Positions 35,790-47,954 of a stretch of 64,000 nt of DNA are shown here, one piece after another. The translations under genes were made by a program, and so were the position numbers. Source of the DNA: Haliotis asinina (Eukaryota; Mollusca; Gastropoda; Lepetellida; Haliotidae); assembly GCF_037392515.1 (NCBI RefSeq), contig NC_090290.1:25627753-25691752 (forward strand). The letters run 5' to 3'. Within the stretch, counting starts at the first letter, position 1. Every line of letters starts with the position of its first letter. The notes under the pieces were generated by a model that did not search any database, had not been told where the DNA came from, and saw only the letters and a list, made by a program, of their open reading frames with translations.

Positions 35790-36410
35790 GTTAGTACTAT
35801 GAGCATTCACCCAATGAGGCTTGTAAGGTTCATCGTCAGCTCAGGGCCCTTGACCCTCTGCAGTTAGCTCAGACAGCGAATGGGATTTCTCCCAGGAAAC
35901 ACTACCTAGTCGAACGCACCAAGAACATTCCGGAGAATACGAAGACTCCCCAACACTGCAGCCTTCTACATTGTCCAGAGTGTCAAAAGGTGGAGAACCC
36001 GTGCACTCTCCTGATCAAGAGATCAGGAGGTCCCAAACCAAGGGCACCGAGCCTAGTGTACCTTGGATGCAAGCGAGACATTTCACAGGCGAGATCCGCA
36101 TCTTTAGCATGCTTTTCCTGAATCTTGCCAATCACGTTGCTGTCAAAAGAAGCAGAAAATTGAGTAATAAAAACAAGTTCGCAAGCATCAGCAAAAAGGA
36201 CATGATCGTTTTCTATACATGGTGTATGTGCCTATTCCAAAAAAAGTTTAAATGCATCATTTCCATGACGTCCTGGACATGTTCAGGATCGTATCATGGA
36301 TGGACTTCTGAGTCAAAGCCACAGGCATGGCAAAGATAGTAGGAGCAGCGAGCCATGCCACAATTAATATTACAGATTAATCATTAACTAAATATCATCA
36401 ACTCAAATTA
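35790..36410. other. No gene seen
   Basis: Non-coding. A 122-codon frame at 35971-36339 has no recognisable family. Confidence 0.5.
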
Positions 36411-36412
36411 TG

Positions 36413-36685
36413 TCGTGGCTTTATTATCTCGTGGCGTCGACTTATTATCTCGTGACATCGGCTTATTATCTCGTGACGTCGGCTTATTATCTCGTGACGT
36501 CGACTTATTTTCTCGTGACGTCGGCTTATTATCTCGTGACGTCGGCTTATTATCTCGTAACGTCGACTTATTATCTCGTGACGTCGGCTTATTATCTCGT
36601 AACGTCGACTTATTATCTCGTGACGTCGGCTTATTATCTCGTGACGTCGGCTTATTATCTCGTGACGTCGGCTTATTTTCTCGTG
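36413..36685. repeat. 21-bp minisatellite with CRE-like cores, about 13 copies
   Basis: The unit ttattatctcgtgacgtcgg plus c is repeated about 13 times with rare variants (gtaacgtcgac, ttttctcg). Each normal unit carries TGACGTCG or TGACGTCA-like sequence, one base from the CRE palindrome. Because 21 is divisible by three, frames stay open on both strands (up to 149 codons); I regard these as by-products. Confidence 0.95.
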
Positions 36686-37541
36686 GCCACGCCTTACTAT
36701 TGATATTATTTTTTCATCCGATGTCCCTTCCACGGTTCCGTAGGTTCCGTACGTTCAGTAGGTTCCGTCAGTGTCTGCCTTTTCTCAATTTCTGTACATT
36801 CCACGACTTTGCTTTAAATGTAGAACGTCCATTTAGATGTCAAGATAATCGTGTACTTCATTGATATACATGGGAGTACACTATCTATTGAAAGCTGGTG
36901 ACATGTCGGCTCGATAATGAGCCGATATCGGTCATGTTGAGACAACAACGTGTTACAGATGTCGATAAACGAGTATTTTACTTGCAGATAATCCAGTTTC
37001 CATTCTTATTGATGCTGTTGATAATGAAAGCAACTTGCTGTTGTCATTGTTCCGATGATGCCCAGGAGGAAATTGATGTTAGGATGCCAGCTGCATCTCC
37101 ACACCGTGTTTCCCCCATACGGACAGGTGTGTAAACAGGTCCATTTCAATAAATGTATTAGTTATCTATAAACACATCTTCCCTCGCCTGGTTGATATAA
37201 ACACAACTGCCCCCGGAACAGAACATTCAAACGGGACAATCAGCCCTATTTTGTGCACAATGAATGGGTGAGGTTTACATGTCGCTATGGGGAAAATAGT
37301 GTTTTACATAATACGAATATACTGTTCTATTTTATTATTACCGTCACCTTTCTTATCGTTAGAACAACCTGAACGGCAGAAGTTAATTACGTATACAGGC
37401 AAAAGATAACCGCCGTTCGAGGACAGTTGTCCCTCGGGACAAGATGCGCCCCAGGATACATACGATTTCAATGAACCTTCAATCTCCAATTTGAGTTAAC
37501 GCTCGGTCTCTGATTTTCATCCTTGCCCTTGTGGGTAATAA

Positions 37542-37718
37542 TTAAGAGAAGTCACAATACTTCCTTTCGTTTACTGTGCGAAGCCTTTCTTCGTTTATAT
37601 CACAACTTTTGAGAAACGATTCGTCTTTCTTTTCGTTACAATATTGCCTAGTTACATATATGTGACCAAAGTTAGACATATCTTCAACTTCAAGGATATC
37701 AACGAGTAGTTGGAAACG
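37542..37718 (-). CDS. Candidate terminal exon, unrecognised
   Basis: After the acceptor-like TCTCTCTTTGTGAACAG the minus strand reads RFQLLVDILEVEDMSNFGHI and on to CDINEERLRTVNERKYCDFS and a TAA stop, 58 residues in phase 0. The composition is coding-like and charged. It lies downstream of the 120-aa gene at 38149-39512 on the same strand, but that gene has its own stop, so this would need an alternative splice or belongs to a relic. Confidence 0.35.
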   Translation of the reverse strand, partial: RFQLLVDILEVEDMSNFGHIYVTRQYCNEKKDESFLKSCDINEERLRTVNERKYCDFS

Positions 37719-38148
37719 CTGTTCACAAAGAGAGATACTTATGAAAACAAAGGAAGCAAATACAGACACTCTTCCATTTGCTTGTACCTACATTGCTAAT
37801 AACTCTACAGTTCTACCCATTATAGAGGACAACCTTGATAGTGATAGTATGAAAAAAGGTTTATCTAGGAGTAAATATATACGTAACATATGGCAACCTA
37901 AAATTCTTTGTCCATCTAAATATTCACAAGATACAAACACTATCACTGTAGCAGACCTCGATGTGGAACTTGTTCAATCATAACTGAAGAATGCAATTAT
38001 ATATTTTGTGAAGACCAACTATTTTGCTATCAAAACCAACATGAACTGCAGCGGTACGAAATCGAGCCTTATACACAGTAAGAAGTGTCTGTCAGATTAT
38101 CCAATACAGATTCAAACCGAATGTTACGCATTTGTACTTTTGTAAATA

Positions 38149-39512
38149 CTAACGAAACTGTGCTATGTGGGCAAAATATTCTAACTGGTCTAAAATAGAC
38201 TTGTTTTCTTCTCGTTGTACTTCGAGTTGGTCTCGCGAGACTTTCACCGATGACGTCACTTCCTTCAAACCAAGTGTTTGGCATTGCATCTGTGTCCTCA
38301 AGAATCCGATAAGTTTTTCCTTACTGCGTATATCCCGAAGTAATGTCTCTTCTGAAAACCGAAGTAGATACATAAAAGATTTCAATATGCTCGAGTGTTT
38401 TTGGTAACAGAGTTTCACAAAATATGTCATAAGTATTGCGATATAACTTGTAAGTTTTGTGCCGCTGAATTCTAAAAGTAGGCCGGCAGAAAATCTTGGG
38501 GCAGATAATCCAGTAAGTTATATTACGAACAACGACGCACGTTGCCGCTGTGTGCTGCTACACTATCAACCAATTCAAATCACAGTGCCCGACGAAACAG
38601 CCGATACCTCTAAGTGTCGGATAAGCATGGGCTTCTGGCGTCGTGAAAGATTCTAAGACATAGCAAAACTAATCTCCGTTTTGTAGGTTAGCTAGTAAGT
38701 TTTACTCTTACAAGAACGCCTCACCATACATGTAATGGTCACAGTCAGTTTACTCATGACAATCCGCTCAAAACAGATGGAGAAAGACCTCTTAAGTATA
38801 CCTCTTACGATGCATATTCTGCTTTACTGTGTGGACTTTTCATATGCATTTAAACAGTAAATCTGAAAGATCCATGTGAGCGGGAAATCTCTTCGTGAAC
38901 TACGTGGACTTTAAAAATGTTTTGAGCCTAAAATACTTCTGACATGTGCATGATAAAAATAACTGTGATATTGAATGGTTTTGATCGTAATATTGAAATG
39001 CACATGTCGCTAGTCTACGGGGCGTGACATCTAATCACCTGCATCTCCATTGAAACGTGACCGGAAACTAACGCCCTGTACATGTCACTATTACTTATAT
39101 GTTAATGATGCAAACCATTCTTCAGTGTCATACAGTTGTTTTTATCACGCACGTATGAGACGTATTTTAGGCCCAAACCGTTTGATAGCCATCTGAAATT
39201 AAAGGAAATGTGTGTGTGTGTGTGCGTGCGTGCGTGTGTGTGTGTATGTGGAGACTGCATAGTTGAACTAATGCTGAGGAGATGTAAAATATTAACTCAC
39301 TCACCCTAAAAGCACAAGCACAATCCACGTATCAGGTATTGAACCACCGTACCTGCCAAGCTGTACTTCGTGTAGACCTTCTTTCTCCTGCGGGCGAGCT
39401 TCTCCTTCTCCAGACGAAGAGTTTCTGTAACCTCCGCCAGATGGCGTAAACCCTGACGAAATTTCTTCAAGTAGGGTCCTGTGGTTTGAGCCACACGATT
39501 ACTTCTTTTCAT
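38149..39512 (-). CDS. Small charged helical (coiled-coil-like) protein, two exons, 120 aa, unrecognised
   Basis: Exon 1 (39512-39353) starts ATG AAA AGA and codes 53 residues, including YLKKFRQGLRHLAEVTETLR and LEKEKLARRRKKVYTKYSLA. It ends at the donor GTACGG in phase 1. Exon 2 (38351-38149) follows TTCGGTTTTCAG and continues in phase (G plus AA gives Glu): ETLLRDIRSKEKLIGFLRTQ, then SSVKVSRDQLEVQREENKSI, and stops at TAG. The product is 120 residues, almost entirely charged helix with heptad-like spacing and no membrane segment. An upstream acceptor-like TATATTAACAG 11 bases before the ATG suggests a 5' untranslated exon. A CRE palindrome (TGACGTCA) lies near 39767. I do not recognise the family; exon structure and phase support it being real. 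Confidence 0.5.
38720..38880 (+). mobile_element. LINE fragment, ORF2 3' end
   Basis: The stretch aaaacagatggagaaagacc … tactgtgtggacttttcata … matches the C-terminal end of ORF2 in LINE copies A (about 45580-45680) and B (about 35040-35130). Only about 150 bases remain. Confidence 0.65.
39211..39250. repeat. (GT)n microsatellite
   Basis: About 40 bases of tg dinucleotides with some tgcg units. Confidence 0.9.
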
Positions 39513-39916
39513 TACTCGGCCTGTTAATATACAGACATTACAAGACGAGCGGATGTTGAAAATGGAATATATTCATACTAGATATTGTTTAACGTGTGGA
39601 TTCATTTACGAGCTGATTATCAACAAACGTAACGTTTTGTTCGGTTCACAGTTTTGGCCCCAAACTGCTTGAATGGAGGTTTATTACCTACGAGGGCGAA
39701 TATGCGTGGGTTCATATATTTCATACGATGCCCTAGGGCAAAATGATTGTACTCTGTCATGGTGACGTGACGTCATGAACAACGGTTCTTCTGAGACGTT
39801 GCGTTTTACATGCGGCGACGGCGGATAGTCAGCCCATGTTTGGAAACACATTTGGGTTTATTTTCCTCAATTTAAGGACTTCGGTAACAAACTGAATATT
39901 ATATTCGTGTCCATAA

Positions 39917-40016
39917 CATACTATGTTTACGACACTCGTGCCTAAATATCGGTATGTCCCTTGCTCTCGCTTGGGAAATACCAACATTTAGGCACTCGTG
40001 TCGTAAACATAGTATG
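39917..40016. mobile_element. Foldback hairpin element, about 39-bp arms
   Basis: The arms catactatgtttacgacact … and … agtgtcgtaaacatagtatg-like sequence are reverse complements with a few mismatches around a 22-base loop. The right arm ends at 40016. A tiny palindromic MITE. Confidence 0.8.
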
Positions 40017-41696
40017 CCTTAGGCGATCATTTAATATCCTCTAAATAATGTTAATATAAAATATCGAGGTGGCAACAGAAAGTTCGGCATTGTGATGTCA
40101 CAATCGTTGGAGAACCTAGCTTGGTTACACAACACTCGTTAAAAGCTTTCAGCTGGTTACATAACACTTGTTTCAAATAACCAATATCTCATAAAGATCG
40201 ATATTCAGAACGCGTGTGTAATAGAGAACGTCAAAGAACCCAGGCTTTTCTTATTAATATGTAGACTTCTGTTCTGAAGCTACCCTCCATGGTAAGGCAA
40301 CCTCCTCGTTGTGGGTGCTGGGTAACGGCAATAGATTTTCATCCCTGTGTGGACCCGGGGTCGAATAGGTCCACAGCACCCCATTGTTGGTTGCATGAGG
40401 CAACCAAACTGGGCAACCTATTTGGCGTGGGATGCGTCCCTGTGTCGGCAGAGGAAGGGAGTCTAGTGTTTTAGGATGACGGAAACGGCACTAGTGTTCA
40501 ATAATCCAGCACACCACTTCGACCCTAACTTGACCTAGGCGGGTGGTAGAATAGGACCGATTCTACCAATCGCATGGTCACGCCGTGCCCTGAGCATGGA
40601 ACACTTATACAAAATTTGGCATAGCATAACACCTTTGAACTGTGCAGACCCATGCAGAGACGGTGGTGGCTCATGAGCCAATCTGGTGATGATGACCACC
40701 GATTACTGTACGTCACCAACTGATTGTCACTGACGGAACTATGCTGATCTTTGATCTGGTAGACATTGCTGGAGTACAACACCCCCATATCCCTGGCCTT
40801 TGCAGCTCGGGGATCCGAAGCAAAGTAAGATCGTCACCGTTTACCCTCCATGGAGGGTGGGGAGGTGGTGGTGAACCATATCCCAAACAACGTGGCTTCC
40901 CAACACCACGGTTCAAAACGAAGACACGCCGACTCCGACGAGAGTACGATCTGACTACTGGCCACGCTTCCTCATCACTGAAGCGTGTGACAAGCAACCC
41001 ATGCAACCGAACCCTTTTGCAATCTCCAAGTGTATCGCTGTTATCTGCGGTTAGGTTTCCTGTCTCGCTAAGCTCCGATCCGGCTCGCTCCTGACAAAAT
41101 ATACTCGGAGACAACAGTCCTTAAATCTGCTCAGAATAAAAGAATTTGTCAATATCAAGGTTTCAGTCTCAGCGGACAAAACACTTAAGTCGTGAAGAGG
41201 CATTGTACGGGACAGTGGTCGATGCCTGTCTCACATGACTGAAGAATAAATTGTCACAGCTGTAGGACGATCCATTTCCTAGAAGGACGGTATTGTTCAA
41301 CCATCAACCAACAAACACAACAAACACAAATATCTCTTTGCATTTCCGCGAGCAAAGATTCTTGACTCGATTAAAGTTGATCATTGCAGCATTATCGTGG
41401 GGGTGTACGCCCCCAATCACTCCGGTGTTACAACTGTCAAAAGTTTGCACCTGGATCCATGTCCTGTCGTCCTCTGCTGTCTGCTACCGTTGTGGTGACA
41501 ACCATAAGGGCGATGACTATACCTAGGAAACGAAATGTCCAAACTGCGGTGGTAACCATATGGCCTATTCCAAGTCTTGTTTAGTGTGACAATGCTAATC
41601 ACACATTCTAAAGATCAAACATAAAGAAAATATCTCCTTTTACGAAGCTAAGAAGAAGGTTGCAAGTTTAACTGTAACCCATGCAACCATCACCTA

Positions 41697-42985
41697 CTCC
41701 CTACACCTTCTGTGACTACTGCAGCTATCTCGTGCTAGACCGATCTGACATCGGTCACATCTTCTGTCGTCTCCCGTCCTTCTGTCACTACTGCAGCTAT
41801 CTCGTGCCAGACAGATCTGACATCGGTCACATCTTCTGTCGTCTCCCGTCCTTCTATCACTACTGCAGCTATCTCGTGCCAGACAGATCTGACATCGGTC
41901 ACATCTTCTGTCGTCTCCCGTCCTTCTGTGACTACTGCAGCTATCTCGTGCCAGGCCGATCTGACATCGGTCACATCTTCTGTCGTCTCCCGTCCTTCTA
42001 TCACTACTGCAGCTATCTCGTGCCAGACAGATCTGACATGGGTCACATCTTCTGTCGTCTCCCGTCCCTCTGTGACTACAGCAGCTATCTCGTGCCAGGC
42101 CGATCTGACATCGGTCACATCTTCTGTCGTCTCCCGTCCTTCTGTCACTACTGCAGCTATCTCGTGCTAGGCCGATCTGACATGGGTGACATCTTCTGTC
42201 GTCTCCCGCCCTTCTGTGACTACTGCAGTTATCTCGTGCCAGGCCGATCTGACATCGGTCACATCTTCAGTCGTCTCCCGTCCTTCTATCACTACTGCAG
42301 CTATCTCGTGCCAGACAGATCTGACATGGGTGACATCTTCTGTCGTCTCCCGTCCCTCTGTGACTACAGCAGCTATCTCGTGCCAGGCCGATCTGACATC
42401 GGTCACATCTTCAGTCGTCTCCCGTCCTTCTATCACTACTGCAGCTATCTCGTGCCAGACAGATCTGACATGGGTGACATCTTCTGTCGTCTCCCGTCCT
42501 TCTGTCACTACTGCAGCTATCTCGTGCCAGACAGATCTGACATGGGTCACATCTTCTGTCGTCTCCCGCCCCTCTGTGACTACAGCAGCTATCTCGTGCC
42601 AGGCCGATCTGACATCGGTCACATCTTCAGTCGTCTCCCGTCCTTCTATCACTACTGCAGCTATCTCGTGCCAGACAGATCTGACATGGGTCACATCTTC
42701 TATCGTCTCCCGTCCTTCTGTGACTACAGCAGCTATCTCGTGCCAGGCCGATCTGACATCGGTCACATCTTCTGTCGTCTCCCGTCCTTCTGTCACTACT
42801 GCAGCTATCTCGTGCTAGGCCGATCTGACATGGGTGACATCTTCTGTCGTCTCCCGCCCTTCTGTGACTACTGCAGTTATCTCGTGCCAGGCCGATCTGA
42901 CATCGGTCACATCTTCAGTCGTCTCCCGTCCTTCTGTCACTACTGCAGCTATCTCGTGCTAAACCGCTCTGACATGGGTCACATC
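41697..42985 (+). repeat. 72-bp coding minisatellite in LINE ORF1, about 18 copies
   Basis: The 72-base unit (tatctcgtgccagacagatc … actactgcagc) encodes a 24-residue Ser/Thr-rich repeat, SVTTAAISCQADLTSVTSSV plus VSRP, in the frame continuing the ORF1 region. Another frame gives a 454-codon frame with Cys/Tyr-rich repeats, and the minus strand is open as well. Variants such as cagtcg for ctgtcg and agcagc for ctgcag recur at regular intervals, so multi-unit blocks were duplicated. Confidence 0.95.
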
Positions 42986-45920
42986 TTCTCAGCCCATCTC
43001 AACCAATCTATCTCCAGAACCAACAGAACCAACGTCAAAACCTGAAACCGAGACTCTGCGCTCAAGAGAGGAAGGAAAGGGGGAAAATAAACTACAGAAA
43101 CTAAGGCAGCCTGAGCAACTGCCAAACCCCGTCGAAGTCCATAACTCCTTTGGACCTCTGGATATGAAGGTCACTCCATCTCCACCTGACACAAACAGAA
43201 ATACCTCATACGCTACCACACGCTCACGTGACATATCACCAGTGGGAGCACCATGAAGCCACAAAACATGATTCAATGCAACTGCAGTTATTGATCCAAG
43301 ATTTTATACGAGCTGCCTTTTGTCTCCAAGAAACCTACTTAAAAAGAACTGATAAATTTTACAGCCGTCCTTACCGTTCCTACCATTCTGTTTCTCCTCC
43401 CGGTGTAAAACCTACAGGAGCCCTGCATAATCATGGGCAATATGAACAGTCATAACCACCTATGGGGGAGATCTTCAACGATGGCTCAAACACTTATCTC
43501 CATCCTGCCACTGGAACCTACTCTGTTCTTGACCTATTATTTTCAGATTCTAATCTTCTAAACGAGTTTTGAATGGTCGGTCCATGATGACCTTTGTGGA
43601 AGCGACCACTTTCTAACAACCCCGCGGATGAACCACTTTCAACAAGACGGAATTTTACTAAGGCCAGTTGGCCATTATTCCAAACCCTATGTTCTGAAAA
43701 CCTTATTTAAACCTGACAATTTCAGAAATGTTCCAGATCCCATGGAACTATTTTCAGACGTCTTAATGCCATTGGAGACAAAGCCATTCCCATGCCCTCT
43801 GAAAACCCACACATGGTTTTATGCAAACAAGCAAGAAAAAAATAGGAAGAGGGCGGGACATAATTTCCGACACCATCCTACTGCGCATAACCTAAATGCC
43901 GTTAAAATGACAAATGCCGTGACCAGACGTACCTTTAAGCAAACTAAACGCAGGTCATGGTGGAACTACGTGTCCGAAATCAACTCCCGCACACCCATGT
44001 CCAAGGTGTGGAACATGATTCAAAAGATTAAGGGCAAAGCATCCAAATCTGTTGTTCTCCATCTCAAAGATGATAACTCTATTTTAACAAATATATTTGA
44101 GTATTTGTATGCAAACAAACTTGCTGAAGCTTTGGCCAACGACTCCTCATCAAATTATAACCATATGTTCCCGAAATACCAAACCCAACAAGAAAAGAAA
44201 TTAGTCAATTTTAACTGGCAAGAATTACAACGAAACTTTTTCTTTTGACGACTTATGTACTGCCCTGCATGGGCAGACTTACGACGCTGCGGCAGGAGCT
44301 GATGATATTCATCCCCCTGATTCAAGCTAAGAAACTCTACTCTGTGCATTTGATGTCATTTGGACAACCGGAAATCATCATCATCCCTATAGCAAAGTCT
44401 GTCCGGGATCATACTAATCCCTCAACTACCGTCCTACATCACTAACTAACTTGTGTTTGTAAAACAATGGAACGCATGGTGAACAATCGATTGATATTGT
44501 CCTTAGTGACCTCCAATGAGGTTTCCGAAAGAACCGAAGTACCACTGACCATCTAGTGAGTCTGGAATCATTTATAGAAAATTCCATTGTCAACAAAACA
44601 TGTTGTATCTGTCTTTTTCGACTTAGAAAGCCTTTGGGATCTCTCCGGTAGACAGTCTATATGCGGAGCCTAACAAACCCTTCCTCGAGCAACGCGATCG
44701 CACTGCAATATATCACTAAATTACGGTCAAATGAGTCCAATCCAGCATACAACTGTGTTTCCAAGCCTCTACGTAAAAGCACATTTCCTAAAGTGCCAAG
44801 CCTGGTTCCACCATTTGGAATCAGAGTTCAAACACACATATCTGCAGCTAAAATTGATCTCAATATCATAGCATCTTATCGGCTTCTATCTTCGCCACCC
44901 TGGCAGATGGTGAATCCACAGATCGATCTTGCCATTACCAAACTCAAAAAGTCAGAAACAAACCCTTTGGTGTTCCAACAGGAAGACAACCAGTTACGAT
45001 CCAAGTATATAACACTCATAGATCCATTTTCACTCACGGAACCAAGGATGATGGCCAAGTTGCCAGTGCTACAGTCATTGGACCCAAGACTGTCCCATCT
45101 AGAATCCCAGACAACAGTTCCATCTTCACCGCCCAGGCCAAAGCTATAGTCACAGCTTTGACTTATATAAGATACCAGAGCCATTCAAAAAATTTCATCG
45201 TGTTTACAGATTCATAATCCTGCCTGCACTTCAAAATGCTACTTCAGGTCACCCTATCATCCTGGACATTTTACAACTTTACAACGATCTTTCTACTGGC
45301 CTGTGTGACATCGTCCTCTGCTGGCTGCCAATGCCGCAGCTAAAACAGTTCTTGACAAGCCCTTATCTCCACTACTGATAGCGTACTTCCACTTCAAACC
45401 CACTATCAAAAGTTATACTGCTGACCTCATGCAAAAAAGGTGGGACACCCAGGTAGGAAGAAATAAACTTCATGAACTGAAGCCAACAATTGACTATACC
45501 TACTTAGGAGTCAGTCAAGACGTGATGAAGTTTTACGACGATGCCGTATTGGCCACAGCCGTTTTACCCATGCCTAGATGCTGAAAACGGATGGTGATGG
45601 GCCTCCCATGGGTATCGCCTGCAATGAGGTGTTCACCATCAGGCATATTTTGCTTAACTGTGTGGAGTTTTCAACTGCAAGGACCTCCCGTTATGTTGCG
45701 AGAAATCTTAGAGATCTGTCTTCTCGTGTGAGGGGGCACCTGATCTAAATTTCCTGAAGGAAGGTGACCTACCTCACAAATTGTAGTTTCATGGGGAGAA
45801 TAACGAATTGCTTTTTTATCCAGTGCTATAACATCTTCTGTTTCTAAATTGTGGTGAGATGAAAATATATGTTTTGTGAGTTTAGGACCATGTACTTAAA
45901 ATGGTAAGGGATGCAAACCA

Positions 45921-45975
45921 GATTTCGTCACTATATAGCTGGAATAATGCTGGTGTGACGTAAACCCAACTCAAC
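45921..45975 (+). repeat. LINE 3' tail shared with SINE S1
   Basis: cgtcactatatagctggaat aatgctggtgtgacgtaaac matches the SINE tail ccatatagctggaatattgc tgagtgcggcgtaaaac in the sense direction. The matching end of LINE copy B is 35321-35375. Confidence 0.8.
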
Positions 45976-46145
45976 AACTCATCAACAACTCATCAACAAC
46001 TTATCAACTATTTTCCCCTGTTTGCGATCGAGACTATACCTGCATATGAGTGGAGTTGTATTTGGCTGAAGGTCCGGGGCCAGATCCGCAATATACAGGC
46101 AACTAGCATGAACACCGAGGCTGTATCTCTCATCTCCATCAACTA

Positions 46146-46260
46146 GGATACACAGGTTGGTTATAACAGGATACACAGAATGGTTATAACAGGAAGGTTA
46201 TAAGAGGATAGACAGAATGGATATAACAGGAAGGTTATAACAGGGTAGACAGATAAGGGA
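46146..46260. repeat. Short degenerate tandem repeat
   Basis: Units of ggataca/gacagaatggttataacaggaag are repeated about five times with a period near 23 bases. Confidence 0.8.
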
Positions 46261-46273
46261 TAAACAACTTTTG

Positions 46274-46547
46274 TGGATAAGAACTTCCAATATTTCGTGA
46301 GTGCGACATATCAGATAGAACAAGGACGAATGGTGTTAACTTCTTTCATTCAAGAACACTACGTTTCGACAACGATGCAAGAAAACGATACAAACACCTG
46401 TATCAAAACGTTGTGCTCTTGAATGAAATATGTTGTCATCCATAAGTATTTGTTGTATAGAATCTTATAGTGTTGTCATCCAGAAATAACGGTGCAATAA
46501 TGTGTTTCTAAATGTCGCACTCACGAAATACAAGAAGTTGTCATCCA
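46274..46547. mobile_element. MITE with about 36-bp inverted ends
   Basis: The left end tggataagaacttccaatat ttcgtgagtgcgacat and the right end (reverse complement tggatgacaacttcttgtat ttcgtgagtgcgacat) match. A second inverted pair lies inside, with cattcaagaacactacgttt and its partner. No coding capacity. Confidence 0.75.
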
Positions 46548-47560
46548 TATAGATTGTCAGTATTGTTTTCCCAAACTAAAATGCCACTCACAGACGATGG
46601 TGGTTGGACATGGTTACGTCACGATAATGCCATGATATATTGACACATGAATTGGGTTTGCAAATAACAATAACGCTAATGGCGACATCACTAATGTTCA
46701 GCGACAAAATCGTTCCCTAATCATGACAAATATCTACCAGACTTCACTTCATCAGCATTGCAGGAATCAGTCAAAAACAAATATTGGTCACACAGCTGCC
46801 CGAGGTTGGTCGATGTTACTCTGCCCAACCCGTGTGACACACAACAAGCTCAAAGGATCCAGAGGGGGGTGCAGGGGTACCCATCCACCACCACCACACC
46901 CCCCGACCCCACCTCCCCTTTTTGTCCGCTTTCTCAATAGTGTGCACATCACCCCCTCTCTCGAAAAACTGTATCCGTCTCTGAAGTTCGTTCAATGTCA
47001 ACCTACTGTGTAACGGAAATTCGTTTTTTTAAATCTATGAGGAAAATTGGTTCTACTCACGAGTGGGGATAAGATGGAACATAGTTGTAACTGGTATCGT
47101 CAAATCTTGAAATGCCCTCACCACAAAAACGTTTCCAGTCCCCAACTAGTTCGTCAATACTCACAACCCAAACAAACAGCTCCCAAGTTGCTATACCCTT
47201 TGACCACCCTATTCCGTTAGTCGCCTAGTATTCTAAACCAGATTTTCAAAGGCCTGTACTTGGGCCCTAGGCATGTTTGAACACACCAAATATGTATAGC
47301 GATAGGGGTACACCTACAGAATACCGATACCTACCATCCATATTGTTTAGTGTCACGCCACCCCAACTCTAAACCTTGTTCTTTTTATGTTTTTTTTCTT
47401 CGTTTATTTATGTGTTTGCGTTTGTTTTAGCTTTTTGTTTGTTTGGTTTTTTTATCACTTTATTTTTCATTTGCCTTCGACTGCATCAACATCGGCAACT
47501 TCTTCAAACATACAAACATACCAGGATAGACTCCCTGTAAATACGCACATGGCGCCATAT
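46548..47560. other. No gene seen; C-rich low-complexity stretch
   Basis: A run rich in cacc and cccc (46862-46935) lies in otherwise unremarkable sequence and may be part of a short inverted-repeat element starting near ggatccagaggggggtgcag. A polypyrimidine region follows at 47370-47460. Confidence 0.4.
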
Positions 47561-47773
47561 CCAATCTTTCCTTGTTTCGTCATCCCAAGTATTTTCCATA
47601 TGGTCGCTGCTCTGGGTGCTTGTACTTGTCACGAAATGCATGGGAATGCTGGGCAGAAAAGGAAGGGAATATACAAAATTTCTTGACCAAAATTATGAGC
47701 TTATTTGTACGTGTACACAAAAAAATAGGTTCTGCATCTACAAGACACATTATTCCACGTGACGTTAACTTAC

Positions 47774-47931
47774 CCAAGCATAAGAAATGGGTCTGCCAAA
47801 CAAATAACCCATGACAGGAGAGTCACATAAAACGCCGATCTGTAGAAGACATCACTCAGCCAGTACACCTCTGGGTTAGTCAGCGAGAGCCTACCGGCTA
47901 AGATTGGCGGGCCCTTATGACTGGAAACCAT
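47774..47931 (-). CDS. First coding exon of a small membrane protein, unrecognised
   Basis: The minus strand starts ATG GTT TCC AGT and codes 52 residues: MVSSHKGPPILAGRLSLTNP, then EVYWLSDVFYR and a hydrophobic segment SAFYVTLLSWVICLADPFLML. It ends at an excellent donor (GTAAGT, intron from 47773). One transmembrane helix is likely (about residues 32-52). A possible next exon lies near 47575-47640 after TTTTCTGCCCAG, with KYKHPEQRPYGKYLG in one frame, but that frame does not match the phase, so I leave it out. Two CRE palindromes lie 24 and 53 bases upstream. Confidence 0.45.
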
Positions 47932-47954
47932 CTTGGATGATGTGTGCCGTTTTG

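Larger units (their letters stand above)
40280..45980 (+). mobile_element. LINE copy A (I/Jockey group with RNase H), near full length, decayed
   Basis: A 5' untranslated region from about 40280 precedes ORF1. ORF1 contains zinc knuckles near 41420-41590 (RCYNCQKF, CYRCGDNHKGDD, CPNCGGNHMAYSKSC), typical of LINE nucleic-acid-binding ORF1 proteins of the Jockey/I group. ORF2 has an endonuclease start (CLQETYLKRTD, about 43319), RT N-terminal part (43630-44640), RNase H (FTDS.SCLHALQNATSGHP, about 45205) and a Cys/His end (about 45600-45700). The RT core from the first catalytic Asp region to EPNKP is deleted near 44640. The 3' tail at 45921-45975 matches copy B and SINE S1. Many stops and frame changes. 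A 1.3-kb coding minisatellite interrupts the end of ORF1. Confidence 0.85.

Noticed and set aside
36415-36864. 149-codon repetitive frame (and its antisense)
   Set aside because: Product of a 21-bp minisatellite; open in several frames on both strands.
36985-37128. Internal exon with acceptor ttttacttgcag and donor gtgtgt
   Set aside because: The frame (… EEIDVRMPAASPH …) has no recognisable family or partner exons; the evidence is too thin.
41681-43045. 454-codon frame with Cys/Tyr-rich repeats
   Set aside because: It is one of several frames held open by the 72-bp array; the LINE ORF1 frame is a different one.
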